Shown piece by piece: positions 42,812 through 51,127 of a DNA stretch of 64,000 bases (positions are counted from its first letter, which is position 1; each line of letters starts with the position of its first letter). The notes beneath the pieces were generated by a model. The model saw only the letters and a list, made by a program, of their open reading frames with translations, was not told the DNA's origin and did no database searches. A program made the translations under genes and the position numbers. The stretch comes from Pseudomonas sp. RIT-562 (lineage in GTDB: Bacteria > Pseudomonadota > Gammaproteobacteria > Pseudomonadales > Pseudomonadaceae), in the NCBI RefSeq assembly GCF_026241895.1, contig NZ_JAPJIV010000005.1:209078-273077 (forward strand), written 5' to 3'.

Positions 42812-44467
42812 TCAAAGAGTAACTGGGGAATGGGCGGTATTGGCAGCCGCGACGGCGACTGTCGTAGCCTGTGCAATGCCCAACAAGGACTGAAGAGCCA
42901 GAGCTGTTTCTGACTCCTGAGCCTGGTCAAATATGGCGGCGACATAGCGGTCGGGACGTAGCAGCAGGAAGGTGCTGGCCTCGGCAAACAGTGCGCTTAA
43001 CTCACCGTTGCGATCATGTACGATCGTGAGTCCCGCCAAAGGGGGCGGAAGCGGAGCGTCTTGTGGAATGATCACGATGCGCTTGGCATCCAGGTGGGTC
43101 CAGAGCGGGTGCTGCAGTTGATCCATGCGTTGGCTGCGCAGATCGCCATATTGAATCAAGGCAAAGCCCGGGCCGATGTGCTCATCCAACAGTTGCGCGC
43201 AGCCGTGAGAGTCGAAAAGAGTCGGCTGCGGCAGCATGGTCCCGGCGCGCAGGTTGCCGGCCTTACCTTGGGATAACACCAGGCCCTGGGTAAAACGAGG
43301 CTTTGGTTTAAACTTCATTTGCAGAAAGTAATCGCGCAGAGGCGGGATCAGCCCGATCACGCGGAAGGTGCTGGTAATGAGTTTGGCGCGCAAGGCTGAA
43401 GCCGGCGCCATGACCACCCCGAGATTCAGCGCCAGCTTGATCAGCGCCCAGGCATGATCGCGGCGTTCGCTTTCATAGGTCTCGAGGGCGCTTTTCGCCA
43501 TTTGTCCCCGGAGTACCGCCACAAGTTTCCAGGCGATGTTATGCGCATCACGCACACCACTGTTCATGCCTTGGCCCGCATAGGGTGGGGTCAGGTGCGC
43601 AGCGTCACCGGCGAGAAAAACACGACCTTCCTGCCAGCGAGAGGCAACCCTGGCGTGGAAGGTGTAGACCACTTTGCGCACCAGCGAATAAGCTTTTTCA
43701 CCCCGGAACGGCCGCAGCAAGTTGCCAAGGCTAGCGTCGCTGAGCATTTGCTCATCAGTCTCGTCGTCTTTGAGCATGAACTCGAAGCGACGTGTCTGAT
43801 GAGGGCCGGGCACTTCTACGACAGGTCGCTGCGCGTCGCAATACACACGAGTCTGCCAGAACGGGTCATCGTCCTGATCCAGATCCACGACCAACCATCG
43901 GGACTTGAAGCTGGAACCCACCATATCGATACCCAGTTGTTTTCGAACCGGGCTTCTGCCGCCATCACAGGCAACCATGTACTGGGCGTGCACCTCAACC
44001 GTGTCACCGGCCGCATTTTGTATTCGAGCGAGAACGCCTGAGGCGTTCTGTGTGAAGTCGATCAGTTCATGGCAGAAAAGCGGAGTCAGGCTAGGGAAAC
44101 GCTCCATACCTTGCATCAGCGTGCGTTCGAACAGGGGTTGCCTGAACGCATTGCGTTTGGGGTAGCCGTATTGCTTGCCGACAGGTTCGACCTTGCCAAA
44201 GCAACGTCCCCCTGGCTTGTCGAAGTAGTGAACGCCGTAGCCTTTGACGACGTCAGCCAACACGGCTTCATCCAGCCCGGCTGCCTGCATGGTTCGCAGC
44301 GACTCATCGTCGATCGAAACGGCACGCGGTTCAGTCACGGTGCCGGCTTTACGATCAAGAATGGTCGTACGCACGCCGGCCTGTCCGAGGAGGTTGGCCA
44401 ACGTGAGTCCTGTCGGGCCGGCACCGATAATCAGTACGTCAGTATTCACGGGTGTAAGGGTTGTCAT
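42812..44467 (-). CDS. FAD-dependent aromatic hydroxylase (MhpA-like)
   Basis: A 551-residue class A flavoprotein monooxygenase. GAGPTG is at residues 15-20, CDGGRS at 167-172 and GDAAH at 287-291, plus a C-terminal thioredoxin-like domain that is usual for MhpA/PobA-group enzymes of this length. It uses NAD(P)H and O2 to add an OH to a phenolic ring. Closest in layout are 3-(3-hydroxyphenyl)propionate and resorcinol/orcinol-type hydroxylases. The partner extradiol dioxygenase follows directly. The exact substrate cannot be read from the sequence. Confidence 0.88.
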   Translation of the reverse strand: MTTLTPVNTDVLIIGAGPTGLTLANLLGQAGVRTTILDRKAGTVTEPRAVSIDDESLRTMQAAGLDEAVLADVVKGYGVHYFDKPGGRCFGKVEPVGKQYGYPKRNAFRQPLFERTLMQGMERFPSLTPLFCHELIDFTQNASGVLARIQNAAGDTVEVHAQYMVACDGGRSPVRKQLGIDMVGSSFKSRWLVVDLDQDDDPFWQTRVYCDAQRPVVEVPGPHQTRRFEFMLKDDETDEQMLSDASLGNLLRPFRGEKAYSLVRKVVYTFHARVASRWQEGRVFLAGDAAHLTPPYAGQGMNSGVRDAHNIAWKLVAVLRGQMAKSALETYESERRDHAWALIKLALNLGVVMAPASALRAKLITSTFRVIGLIPPLRDYFLQMKFKPKPRFTQGLVLSQGKAGNLRAGTMLPQPTLFDSHGCAQLLDEHIGPGFALIQYGDLRSQRMDQLQHPLWTHLDAKRIVIIPQDAPLPPPLAGLTIVHDRNGELSALFAEASTFLLLRPDRYVAAIFDQAQESETALALQSLLGIAQATTVAVAAANTAHSPVTL

Positions 44468-44496
44468 TTTTATTCCCTCGGTGACCGCCGGGCTGG

Positions 44497-45318
44497 TCAG
44501 TCCAGTACTTCTGGTCTGTGCGCCAGCGCGGTCATGAGTTGTGAAAGATTGTCGGCAAGGGCGAGGATTTGCTGGCCTTGCACTTCATCCTGTTCGCTAT
44601 CGCGTTGCGAGGTCGGGCGCACGCAGCTGATGCTGCCCACCACTTTGCCGTCGCCATCGAATATGGGGGCCGCGAGGCCAAAGACGTCAGCATCGACTTC
44701 GCTGGTGCTCAGCACATATCCCTGGCGGCGCAAGCGTTGGAGCGAGCGCCGGAACACCTCCCAAGTCTTGCCAAGGTTGCTGGACTCGATGTCACTCGGG
44801 TTTTCCAGAAACAGTTGGCTTTGATGCCGTGAGCCCATGTTGGCGAGGATCGCTTTAGAGGTCGCTCCCATGAACAAAGGTCTTGGCGATCCTCGCGAGT
44901 AGCTCACTTGGTTGGAAAGGTTGCCGGTTTGATGGATACAGACCACTTGATCCTTGAACAGCCGACACACCAACCAGGCTTGCTCGGCACCCCATTGCGG
45001 AAAGGTCGACTCCAGGGAGTGCGCCGCGCGTACCAACGGATCACTGACGCGCAGTTGGCGATCCCAGGTGATGATTCTCGCGCCCAGCGCATAGCGACCG
45101 GCCTCCACCTGAAACAGCAAATTGGCCTCGGCCAGTTCGCGTACATAACGGTAGGCAGTGGAGCGTGTGAACCCCAGCGCATTTCCCATCCCGTCGACCG
45201 TCCAGATGGGATGGTGCTCGGTGAACAGGTCGAGAATTCGCAGCATCCGCTCCAGGCTGGAGCCTTTGCTGTCTGCCAGGTGCTCGGTGGTGTCTTCGGA
45301 ATCAAACGGTTTTTGCAT
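44497..45318 (-). CDS. IclR-family transcriptional regulator (module B)
   Basis: A 273-residue IclR regulator. The N-terminal winged helix covers about residues 22-85 (GMGNALGFTRSTAYRYVRELAE), and the C-terminal effector domain includes CIHQTGNLSNQVSYSRGSPRPLFMGATSKAILANM. It is placed inside the operon it likely controls, 1 nt after the FAH gene and 29 nt before the hydroxylase gene. The inverted repeat at 47648-47689 is a candidate target. A second IclR gene at 58141 serves the gentisate block. Confidence 0.9.
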   Translation of the reverse strand: MQKPFDSEDTTEHLADSKGSSLERMLRILDLFTEHHPIWTVDGMGNALGFTRSTAYRYVRELAEANLLFQVEAGRYALGARIITWDRQLRVSDPLVRAAHSLESTFPQWGAEQAWLVCRLFKDQVVCIHQTGNLSNQVSYSRGSPRPLFMGATSKAILANMGSRHQSQLFLENPSDIESSNLGKTWEVFRRSLQRLRRQGYVLSTSEVDADVFGLAAPIFDGDGKVVGSISCVRPTSQRDSEQDEVQGQQILALADNLSQLMTALAHRPEVLD

Positions 45319-45319
45319 G

Positions 45320-46171
45320 TCAGCTCTCGTCTACAATACTGTTGCGCAGGATACCAATGCGCTCGATTTCGATTTCGACGATATCGCCCGGCTTCATCCA
45401 GACTGGTGGCTCGCGGAATGCACCAACGCCGCCGGTGGTGCCGCTGACGATTACGTCTCCAGGGGCCAGTTCAGTGAACGCGGTGCAGTACTCGATCAAC
45501 TTGCGCACATCGAAAATCATGTCGCTGGTGCGCGTGTGTTGCATCACTTCGCCGTTCAAACGAGTCGTCAGTTCCAGGTCCTGCGGGTCGACGATTTCAT
45601 CGCTGGTGACCATCCATGGGCCGAATCCACCGGTGGCCGGGAAGTTCTTCCCTGGAACAAACTGGATCGTGTGCTTCTGCCAGTCACGTACGCTGCCGTC
45701 GTTGTAGCAGGCATAGCCGGCGACGTAGTCCAAGGCGTCCTCCGGTTTGACGTGGCGAGCGGTCTTGCCGATCACCACGGCCAGTTCACCTTCGAAGTCA
45801 AGCTTGTGGGACACGGTTGGGCGAACGATGGGCTGCAGGTGTGCGGTCTGGCTGTCGGCAAAGCGGGTGAAAATCATCGGGTAGGTCGGCATGTCCCGAC
45901 CAGTCTCGCGCACATGCGTGGCGTAGTTGATCCCGATGCAGAGCACTTTGCCTGGGTTGGCAATGACCGGCAAAAAGGTGATTTCACTCAATGCCAGGCG
46001 AGGCAGGTCTTTCAGCGCATCAGCCCCCAGTTCGCTCAGTCGATTGCGCGCGATGGCTTCTTTGAGGTCCGCACCCAGGTGAGACTTGAGTGATTCCAGG
46101 TCAATGACGTGGTCACCTTTAACAATGCCGTACGTGGAACGGTTTTGGTAAACGAAGCTTGCGATTTTCAT
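45320..46171 (-). CDS. Fumarylacetoacetate hydrolase-family enzyme (acylpyruvate hydrolase/isomerase-like)
   Basis: A 283-residue FAH-superfamily protein starting MKIASFVYQNRSTYGIVKGD. The metal-site region has NYATHVRETGRDMPTYPMIFTRF and LDFEGELAVVIGK (E ligands), then GYACYNDGSVRDWQ and the FAH C-terminal EYCTAFTELAPGDVIVSGTTGGVG. Such enzymes hydrolyse acylpyruvates or decarboxylate/isomerise ring-cleavage products. Beside an extradiol dioxygenase it would split the meta-cleavage product into pyruvate plus an acid, as in orcinol-type pathways. It lies in the middle of the six-gene operon. Confidence 0.88.
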   Translation of the reverse strand: MKIASFVYQNRSTYGIVKGDHVIDLESLKSHLGADLKEAIARNRLSELGADALKDLPRLALSEITFLPVIANPGKVLCIGINYATHVRETGRDMPTYPMIFTRFADSQTAHLQPIVRPTVSHKLDFEGELAVVIGKTARHVKPEDALDYVAGYACYNDGSVRDWQKHTIQFVPGKNFPATGGFGPWMVTSDEIVDPQDLELTTRLNGEVMQHTRTSDMIFDVRKLIEYCTAFTELAPGDVIVSGTTGGVGAFREPPVWMKPGDIVEIEIERIGILRNSIVDES

Positions 46172-46190
46172 GGGTATGCCTCTGGTTGCA

Positions 46191-47552
46191 TCAATGATGT
46201 GTAACAGACTGTGAGGGTGTGGGTTGTTGTTTGCTCGCGGGGTCAAGTCGTAGCAAGGTAATCGCCGTCAGCGCGATGATTCCCGGAACCAACGCTGCGC
46301 TGAGGATCTCTGTCAAAACCCAGCCGGCTGCCAACATCAAGCCGCCGCAAACGGGCCCTGTAATGGAACCCACTCGCCCGACGCCAAGTGCCCAGCCGAT
46401 GCCTGTGGAGCGTATTTCCTGTGGGTACAACTCGGCGGCCAAAGCGTTAAGACCTGCCTGCGCGCCTTGCACCAAAATGCCCAGCAACAACATTGCGGGG
46501 AAAAGCGAATAAATAGAAACAGGCAATTGGCTGAGCGCCAGCACGATTGTCAGGTAGCCCATGAATTCGATGGTCAATACGTTGACCGACCCCCAGCGGT
46601 TCATCAGCCAGCCTTGTACGACCGAGCCGATCACACCTCCCAGGCTGAAGAGAATGATGGCGCGAATGCCCATGCTCAGCGGTGCATGGGCTGCCACTAA
46701 CAGCGTCGGGATCCAGCTCATAATGAAGTACAAAATCAGCAAGTTCATGGCATACGGCAGCCAAAGCAGCAGGGTGCGGCGCCACATGCCGGCTGTGAAA
46801 AGACGACTCAGGGAGGTAGAGGAGGTTGCCTGTTGGCGTAGTTGGCCAAGACTGGCGGGCAGTTCTGCGAGGTTGGGTGCGAGCCGTTTAATGATAGCGC
46901 TGAGGGCAGCACGACTGCCGGGTTGGCGACTGAGGAACTCAACCGACTCTGGAAGCCGCCACACCACAACGCCGGCGACCAGCAACGGCAGCGCGCCACC
47001 GATCAGGAAAAGGTTTTCCCACCCCCAGGTAGCGAGCAGTTGGTCGACCGTCAAGCCAGCCAGCATGGCGCCCAGTGGCATGCCACAGAACAGCAGCGTC
47101 ACGGCACTGCGCGAGTAACGTCGCGGGCTGTATTCAGAGATCAGCGCCACCAGGTTGGGAATTGCCCCGCCGAGGCCTATGCCGGTCAGAAAGCGCACGA
47201 CGAGCAACTGCGAGACGTTGTTAACAAAAGCGGTCAGTAACGCGAATGTGCCGAACAGCAGGATCGACAACACCAGAATTCTCTTGCGCCCCAAGCGATC
47301 CGCCATAGGGGCCAGTAGCAGTGCGCCGAGCATCAAACCAAATAAACCCGCCGCGAACACCGGTGCCAAGGCTTGGGGCGTTACGTTCAAGGTTGATGCC
47401 ATGGCAGTCACCAGAAAACCGACGATCTGGGTGTCGAATCCGTCTAGCACTGCGACCAGTACGCAGAGGGCGAGCCCCTCCCATTGCAACCGGCTGACAG
47501 GGAGGGCGTCAACGACGTCGCAGAGGATATTGCTGGGTGTAGGCGTATGCAT
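46191..47552 (-). CDS. MFS transporter, aromatic acid:H+ symporter (AAHS) family, module B
   Basis: A 453-residue 12-helix transporter. The AAHS signature DGFDTQIVGF in the first helix and MADRLGRKRILV in the 2-3 loop are clear. It probably imports an aromatic acid for the downstream operon. It is the first gene of the leftward operon: FAH follows after 19 nt. Its ATG at 47552 is favoured over an earlier one because the region upstream is a divergent promoter with an inverted repeat (47648-47689). Confidence 0.9.
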   Translation of the reverse strand: MHTPTPSNILCDVVDALPVSRLQWEGLALCVLVAVLDGFDTQIVGFLVTAMASTLNVTPQALAPVFAAGLFGLMLGALLLAPMADRLGRKRILVLSILLFGTFALLTAFVNNVSQLLVVRFLTGIGLGGAIPNLVALISEYSPRRYSRSAVTLLFCGMPLGAMLAGLTVDQLLATWGWENLFLIGGALPLLVAGVVVWRLPESVEFLSRQPGSRAALSAIIKRLAPNLAELPASLGQLRQQATSSTSLSRLFTAGMWRRTLLLWLPYAMNLLILYFIMSWIPTLLVAAHAPLSMGIRAIILFSLGGVIGSVVQGWLMNRWGSVNVLTIEFMGYLTIVLALSQLPVSIYSLFPAMLLLGILVQGAQAGLNALAAELYPQEIRSTGIGWALGVGRVGSITGPVCGGLMLAAGWVLTEILSAALVPGIIALTAITLLRLDPASKQQPTPSQSVTHH

Positions 47553-47647
47553 GAACTGGCCTCTTATTGTTTTTATTGTCTGGGCAGGCAGGTGCCCTTG
47601 ACTGAGGCTAAATCTATTACGAAGCAAAAATCCTGTAAAGATAAAAT

Positions 47648-47689
47648 AAACCAAAATCCTAAATAGCAGGAAATATGATATTTTGGTTT
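47648..47689. promoter_or_regulatory. Inverted repeat in the MFS-FUSC divergent promoter
   Basis: AAACCAAAAT (47648-47657) and ATTTTGGTTT (47680-47689) are exact inverted copies separated by 22 nt, in the very AT-rich divergent region between the module B operon and the FUSC gene. The position 96 nt before the MFS start suits an operator, perhaps for the module B IclR protein. Confidence 0.5.
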
Positions 47690-47705
47690 CTCGTCGGCAT
47701 GCACC

Positions 47706-49565
47706 ATGGCAATGAGAGCCGCGTGCGGCTGCGTTTCCCTTATCAGGCTGCGGATGTCAGTTCATCAAATGAATAAGTGGATCACTCAATCATTCGGTCG
47801 CTTGATAGGCCGTTTTGGCATGCAGCCCGAGCTTCAGTGGCCTTCTCGGTCAGCACTGATTTTCAGTCTGCACACAACCACGGCAGCTCTCTTGGCGCTG
47901 GTCATCGCTCAAATGCTGGACCTGCACCATCCTTGGTGGGCTGCGATGACAGTCTGGCTGGTGGCGCAACCTACGCGAGGCCTCTTGATCGAACGCATCG
48001 GCGCGCGGCTGATCGGTACGGTGGTGGGAGCCATGGCAGGCGGACTTTTGCTGACGGTGTTCTTTGATCAGCAGCACTGGCTAATGCTCGTACTGGCAGC
48101 CTGGATCGCAGCGTGCGCCGGGTATGGAAACCTGTTTCGACATTTTCGAAATTACGGTTTTGTGCTGGCAGGCTACACCGCAGCGATCGTCGCGCTGTTT
48201 GGTATTCAAGACCCCGTGCTCGATGTGGACCTAGCCCTTGGCAGAATCTATTGCACCGTCATCGGCGTGTTGGCTTCAGCTTGTTTTTCATGGACGTTTA
48301 CAGGCAAGTCCGCGTCCCTGGAATCCGTGTACAACCGACTCGATGCGCTGATTGTGGCCAGCGTTCACTACAGCCTCAAAAGGTTGCAGGCAGGCACTGC
48401 ACACGATGCCAAAAGTTTTAGTGCGCTGTTGCAGGAACTAGCGGCGCTTGATCTGTGCCTGGATGAAATTGCTACAGGTTCTCGAACAATGCGTTTACGG
48501 GTCTTTCGCACTCGCGACACGCTGGGCGCGCTTGTCGATTTGCTCGTAAGTAGCCATTTCGATGTTGGCGAAAAACTCCGATTTCCCTCTGACCTGTTGG
48601 TAGCAACTCATCCTGAATCGGCAGCTGCAATGGTGCTCGCGGTGATCAATGAGGTCCACAAAAACACTGAAAACCTTGCCGCAGGCACGCTGTTCGTTGA
48701 AAAATTACAACGCGTCTTTGCAGCGTTGAATGCTTGTGAAACGCCAGGCAGGGAAGCGTTGCAATCAACTCAACAGCGCGACTGGCACGCAACATGCCTC
48801 GCGGGCTCCAGACCCTTGATTGCGATGTCCATCGCCACCGCAATGTGGTGGGGCCTGGGTTGGTCAGACGGTCCAATGATGGTCATGACGGCCGTGTTGT
48901 TCGCCTCGCTGTTCTCCAGCCATAGCCACGCCAGTGCGGCGTTAAAAGACGTACTTGTTGGCTCGACCGCTGGAGCCGTTCTTGGCGTGACCTGCCGTTT
49001 TTGGCTGTTACCTGAAGTGGGAACGGTGTGGGAGCTGGCCTTGGTTATCGCACCGTTTTTGATGATCGGAGCGTTGCTCATGGCTCGGCCCGGTACAGCA
49101 AAACTGGCCATCGACCTGAACATGACCTTTTTGTTAATCGCTCAACCTGGATTGCAGGTAGACACCTCCCTTGAACATACCCTGTTGCAGATGTTGGCAA
49201 TTCTGGGCGGGGTGTTCACTGCCGTGCTGACCTACCGATGGTTGGTTCCTTCATCGCCAGGCTCCCAGCGCAAGCGCCTGTGCAAGCGCATTGCGCGGCT
49301 CGCACTGAAGATCTCGGATACACCTGCCCCACCTGCTCAGGCACGAATTTATGATCAAGTCAGGGGTCTTCTGACAAGTCTGATCAGCCTCGAAAAAAAG
49401 GCCTCTCCACTGCTCATTGCTGCGTTCGAATGCGCAGCGATTGCTCAGCTTTTCGCTCACCACCGAACTGATGAACATCACACCCTTGCACTGCACCAGC
49501 AATTGGAAAACCTCGCGACTTCCAGGCTGGCAAGCAAGAAGAATACTGGCGCTGACCTACTTTGA
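47706..49565 (+). CDS. FUSC-family inner-membrane protein (aromatic acid exporter-like)
   Basis: Up to 619 residues. Two blocks of about six helices each (around 50-205 and 370-510) flank a cytoplasmic region, as in AaeB/FUSC efflux proteins. WWAAMTVWLVAQPTRGLLIERIGARLIGT is the family core. Such proteins export toxic aromatic acids or aldehydes. The start is uncertain: in-frame ATGs at 47706, 47754 and 47769 are possible, and the last gives the usual short N-terminus. It is divergent from the module B operon, so both may share a regulator. Confidence 0.85.
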   Translation: MAMRAACGCVSLIRLRMSVHQMNKWITQSFGRLIGRFGMQPELQWPSRSALIFSLHTTTAALLALVIAQMLDLHHPWWAAMTVWLVAQPTRGLLIERIGARLIGTVVGAMAGGLLLTVFFDQQHWLMLVLAAWIAACAGYGNLFRHFRNYGFVLAGYTAAIVALFGIQDPVLDVDLALGRIYCTVIGVLASACFSWTFTGKSASLESVYNRLDALIVASVHYSLKRLQAGTAHDAKSFSALLQELAALDLCLDEIATGSRTMRLRVFRTRDTLGALVDLLVSSHFDVGEKLRFPSDLLVATHPESAAAMVLAVINEVHKNTENLAAGTLFVEKLQRVFAALNACETPGREALQSTQQRDWHATCLAGSRPLIAMSIATAMWWGLGWSDGPMMVMTAVLFASLFSSHSHASAALKDVLVGSTAGAVLGVTCRFWLLPEVGTVWELALVIAPFLMIGALLMARPGTAKLAIDLNMTFLLIAQPGLQVDTSLEHTLLQMLAILGGVFTAVLTYRWLVPSSPGSQRKRLCKRIARLALKISDTPAPPAQARIYDQVRGLLTSLISLEKKASPLLIAAFECAAIAQLFAHHRTDEHHTLALHQQLENLATSRLASKKNTGADLL

Positions 49566-49583
49566 ATCAACCGGAGAACACCC

Positions 49584-50972
49584 ATGTCTGACCGCCCAAC
49601 ACCGTGGCAAAACTTTACTGGCCAATACATCGCCGGGGCCTGGCGTTCCGGAAGTACGCGCAAGGTCCTGGAGAACCGCAACCCTTATGACAACGCCCTG
49701 CTGACCGAGCTTTCGCTGGGTGATGTTAGCGACCTCGACGACGCCTACCAGGCGGCAGCAACCGCGCAGAAAGCATGGGCGCAGACGTTACCTAATGAGC
49801 GCTCAGCCTTGTTCATGCGCGCCGTTAGCGTACTGGAAGCCAGGCACGAAGAAATTGTCGACTGATTGATTCGTGAGTCAGGCAGCACGCGTACCAAAGC
49901 CGAAATCGAGTGGTCAGCGGTACGTTCGACCATGATCACGGCCGCGGCCATGCCTTCGAGAGTCGTCGGCCGCATTCTGCCAATCGACACCCCCGACAAA
50001 GAAAGCCGCGTTTACCGTAAACCATTGGGTGTGGTCGGGGTTATCAGTCCCTGGAACTGGCCGATGCACCTTTCCAATCGGTCTATCGCACCGGCGCTGG
50101 CACTCGGTAACGCCGTCGTCGTGAAGCCTGCCGACGATACGCCGGTGACCGGTGGTTTGTTGTTGGCGAAAATTTACGAAGAGGCCGGTTTTCCGCCGGG
50201 AGTTTTGAACGTGGTCGTGGGAGACGTGGCTGATTTGGGTGATGCCTTTACCCTGCACCCGATTCCAAAATTCATCTTCTTCACGGGATCGACTCGGGTC
50301 GGGCGGCACATTGGGCGCGTTGGCAGTCACAGGCCCGACGCTCAAGCGAGTCGGGTTGGAGTTGGGTGGGAATGCTCCGTGTGTGGTGCTTGATGACGCG
50401 GACCTCGATCTGGCGGTGCACGCCGCCGTTGTGGGGCGCTTCCTGCACCAAGGTCAAATCTGCATGAGCAGTAACCGGATTATCGTCGACGCCTCGTTGC
50501 AAAAGGATTTCGTCGAAGCGTTTGTCGAGCGCGTTCGCCAGTTGAAAGTCGGCGATCCTGACCTTGCAGATACAGTCATTGGCCCGCTGATCAACCGTCG
50601 CCAGTTGGAGGGCGCAGTGGCCCGGATCGAGGCGGCGAAAGCCGAAAGCATCGAGTTGTTGCTCGGTGGCGCTGCACACGGGTAGGTACTGCCGCCTCAT
50701 GTGTTCGTCAATGTCGATAATATGAGTGACTTGGCCCAGGCTGAGCAATTTTGTCCTGTAGCGCCGATCATCACTGCGCGTGACGAGGCACATGCGCTGG
50801 AGCCGGCATGACTCACATCAACGACATCTCGGTCAATGATGATCCGAACAACATGTTTGGCGGCGAGAAAAACAGTGGTATCGGGCGATTCAACAGCGAT
50901 TGGATCATCGCGGAGCTGACCAGCGATCACTGGAACTCGGTGCAACACAAACGTCGCGCTTATCCGTTTTAA
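49584..50972 (+). pseudogene. Aldehyde dehydrogenase pseudogene
   Basis: The remains of an aromatic aldehyde dehydrogenase close to the intact gene at 40424. At least four lesions are seen: a TGA at 49863 where the intact copy has TGG (EEIVD-stop-LIRESGS against EEIIDWLIKESGS); a one-base insertion in a G-run at about 50312-50315 that shifts the frame just before [12 protein letters not shown]; a TAG at 50683 before VLPPHVF; and a deletion of roughly 100 nt near 50805 that joins DEAHAL to GMTHINDIS. The last piece keeps [13 protein letters not shown] and ends at TAA 50970. It follows FUSC by 18 nt. Confidence 0.9.
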
Positions 50973-51009
50973 GGTCAGGGTTTTAGTGGACTGATCGTAT
51001 GGCATGAAT

Positions 51010-51077
51010 GCCCCTTGAAAGGGGCGTTCCTTCATACAAAGACTGCCCTGCAGCGATACGTTATTTGCAGGGCAGTC
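51010..51077. terminator. Two hairpins between the pseudogene and the oxygenase gene
   Basis: GCCCC-TTGAAA-GGGGC (51010-51025) is followed by a 12-bp stem (51041-51052 with 51066-51077, 13-nt loop). They fill the convergent gap between the aldehyde dehydrogenase pseudogene and the carotenoid-oxygenase gene (stop at 51128). They look like terminators for both directions, though neither has a strong T-run. Confidence 0.55.
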
Positions 51078-51127
51078 AGTTGTGCGTTGCTGTTGCCAGA
51101 ACGCTCGGCTAGACCTCTACCGGTGGG

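Noticed and set aside
47706..47768. Firm choice of the most upstream ATG for the FUSC gene
   Set aside because: Three in-frame ATGs and no clear ribosome-binding site; the boundary is left open.
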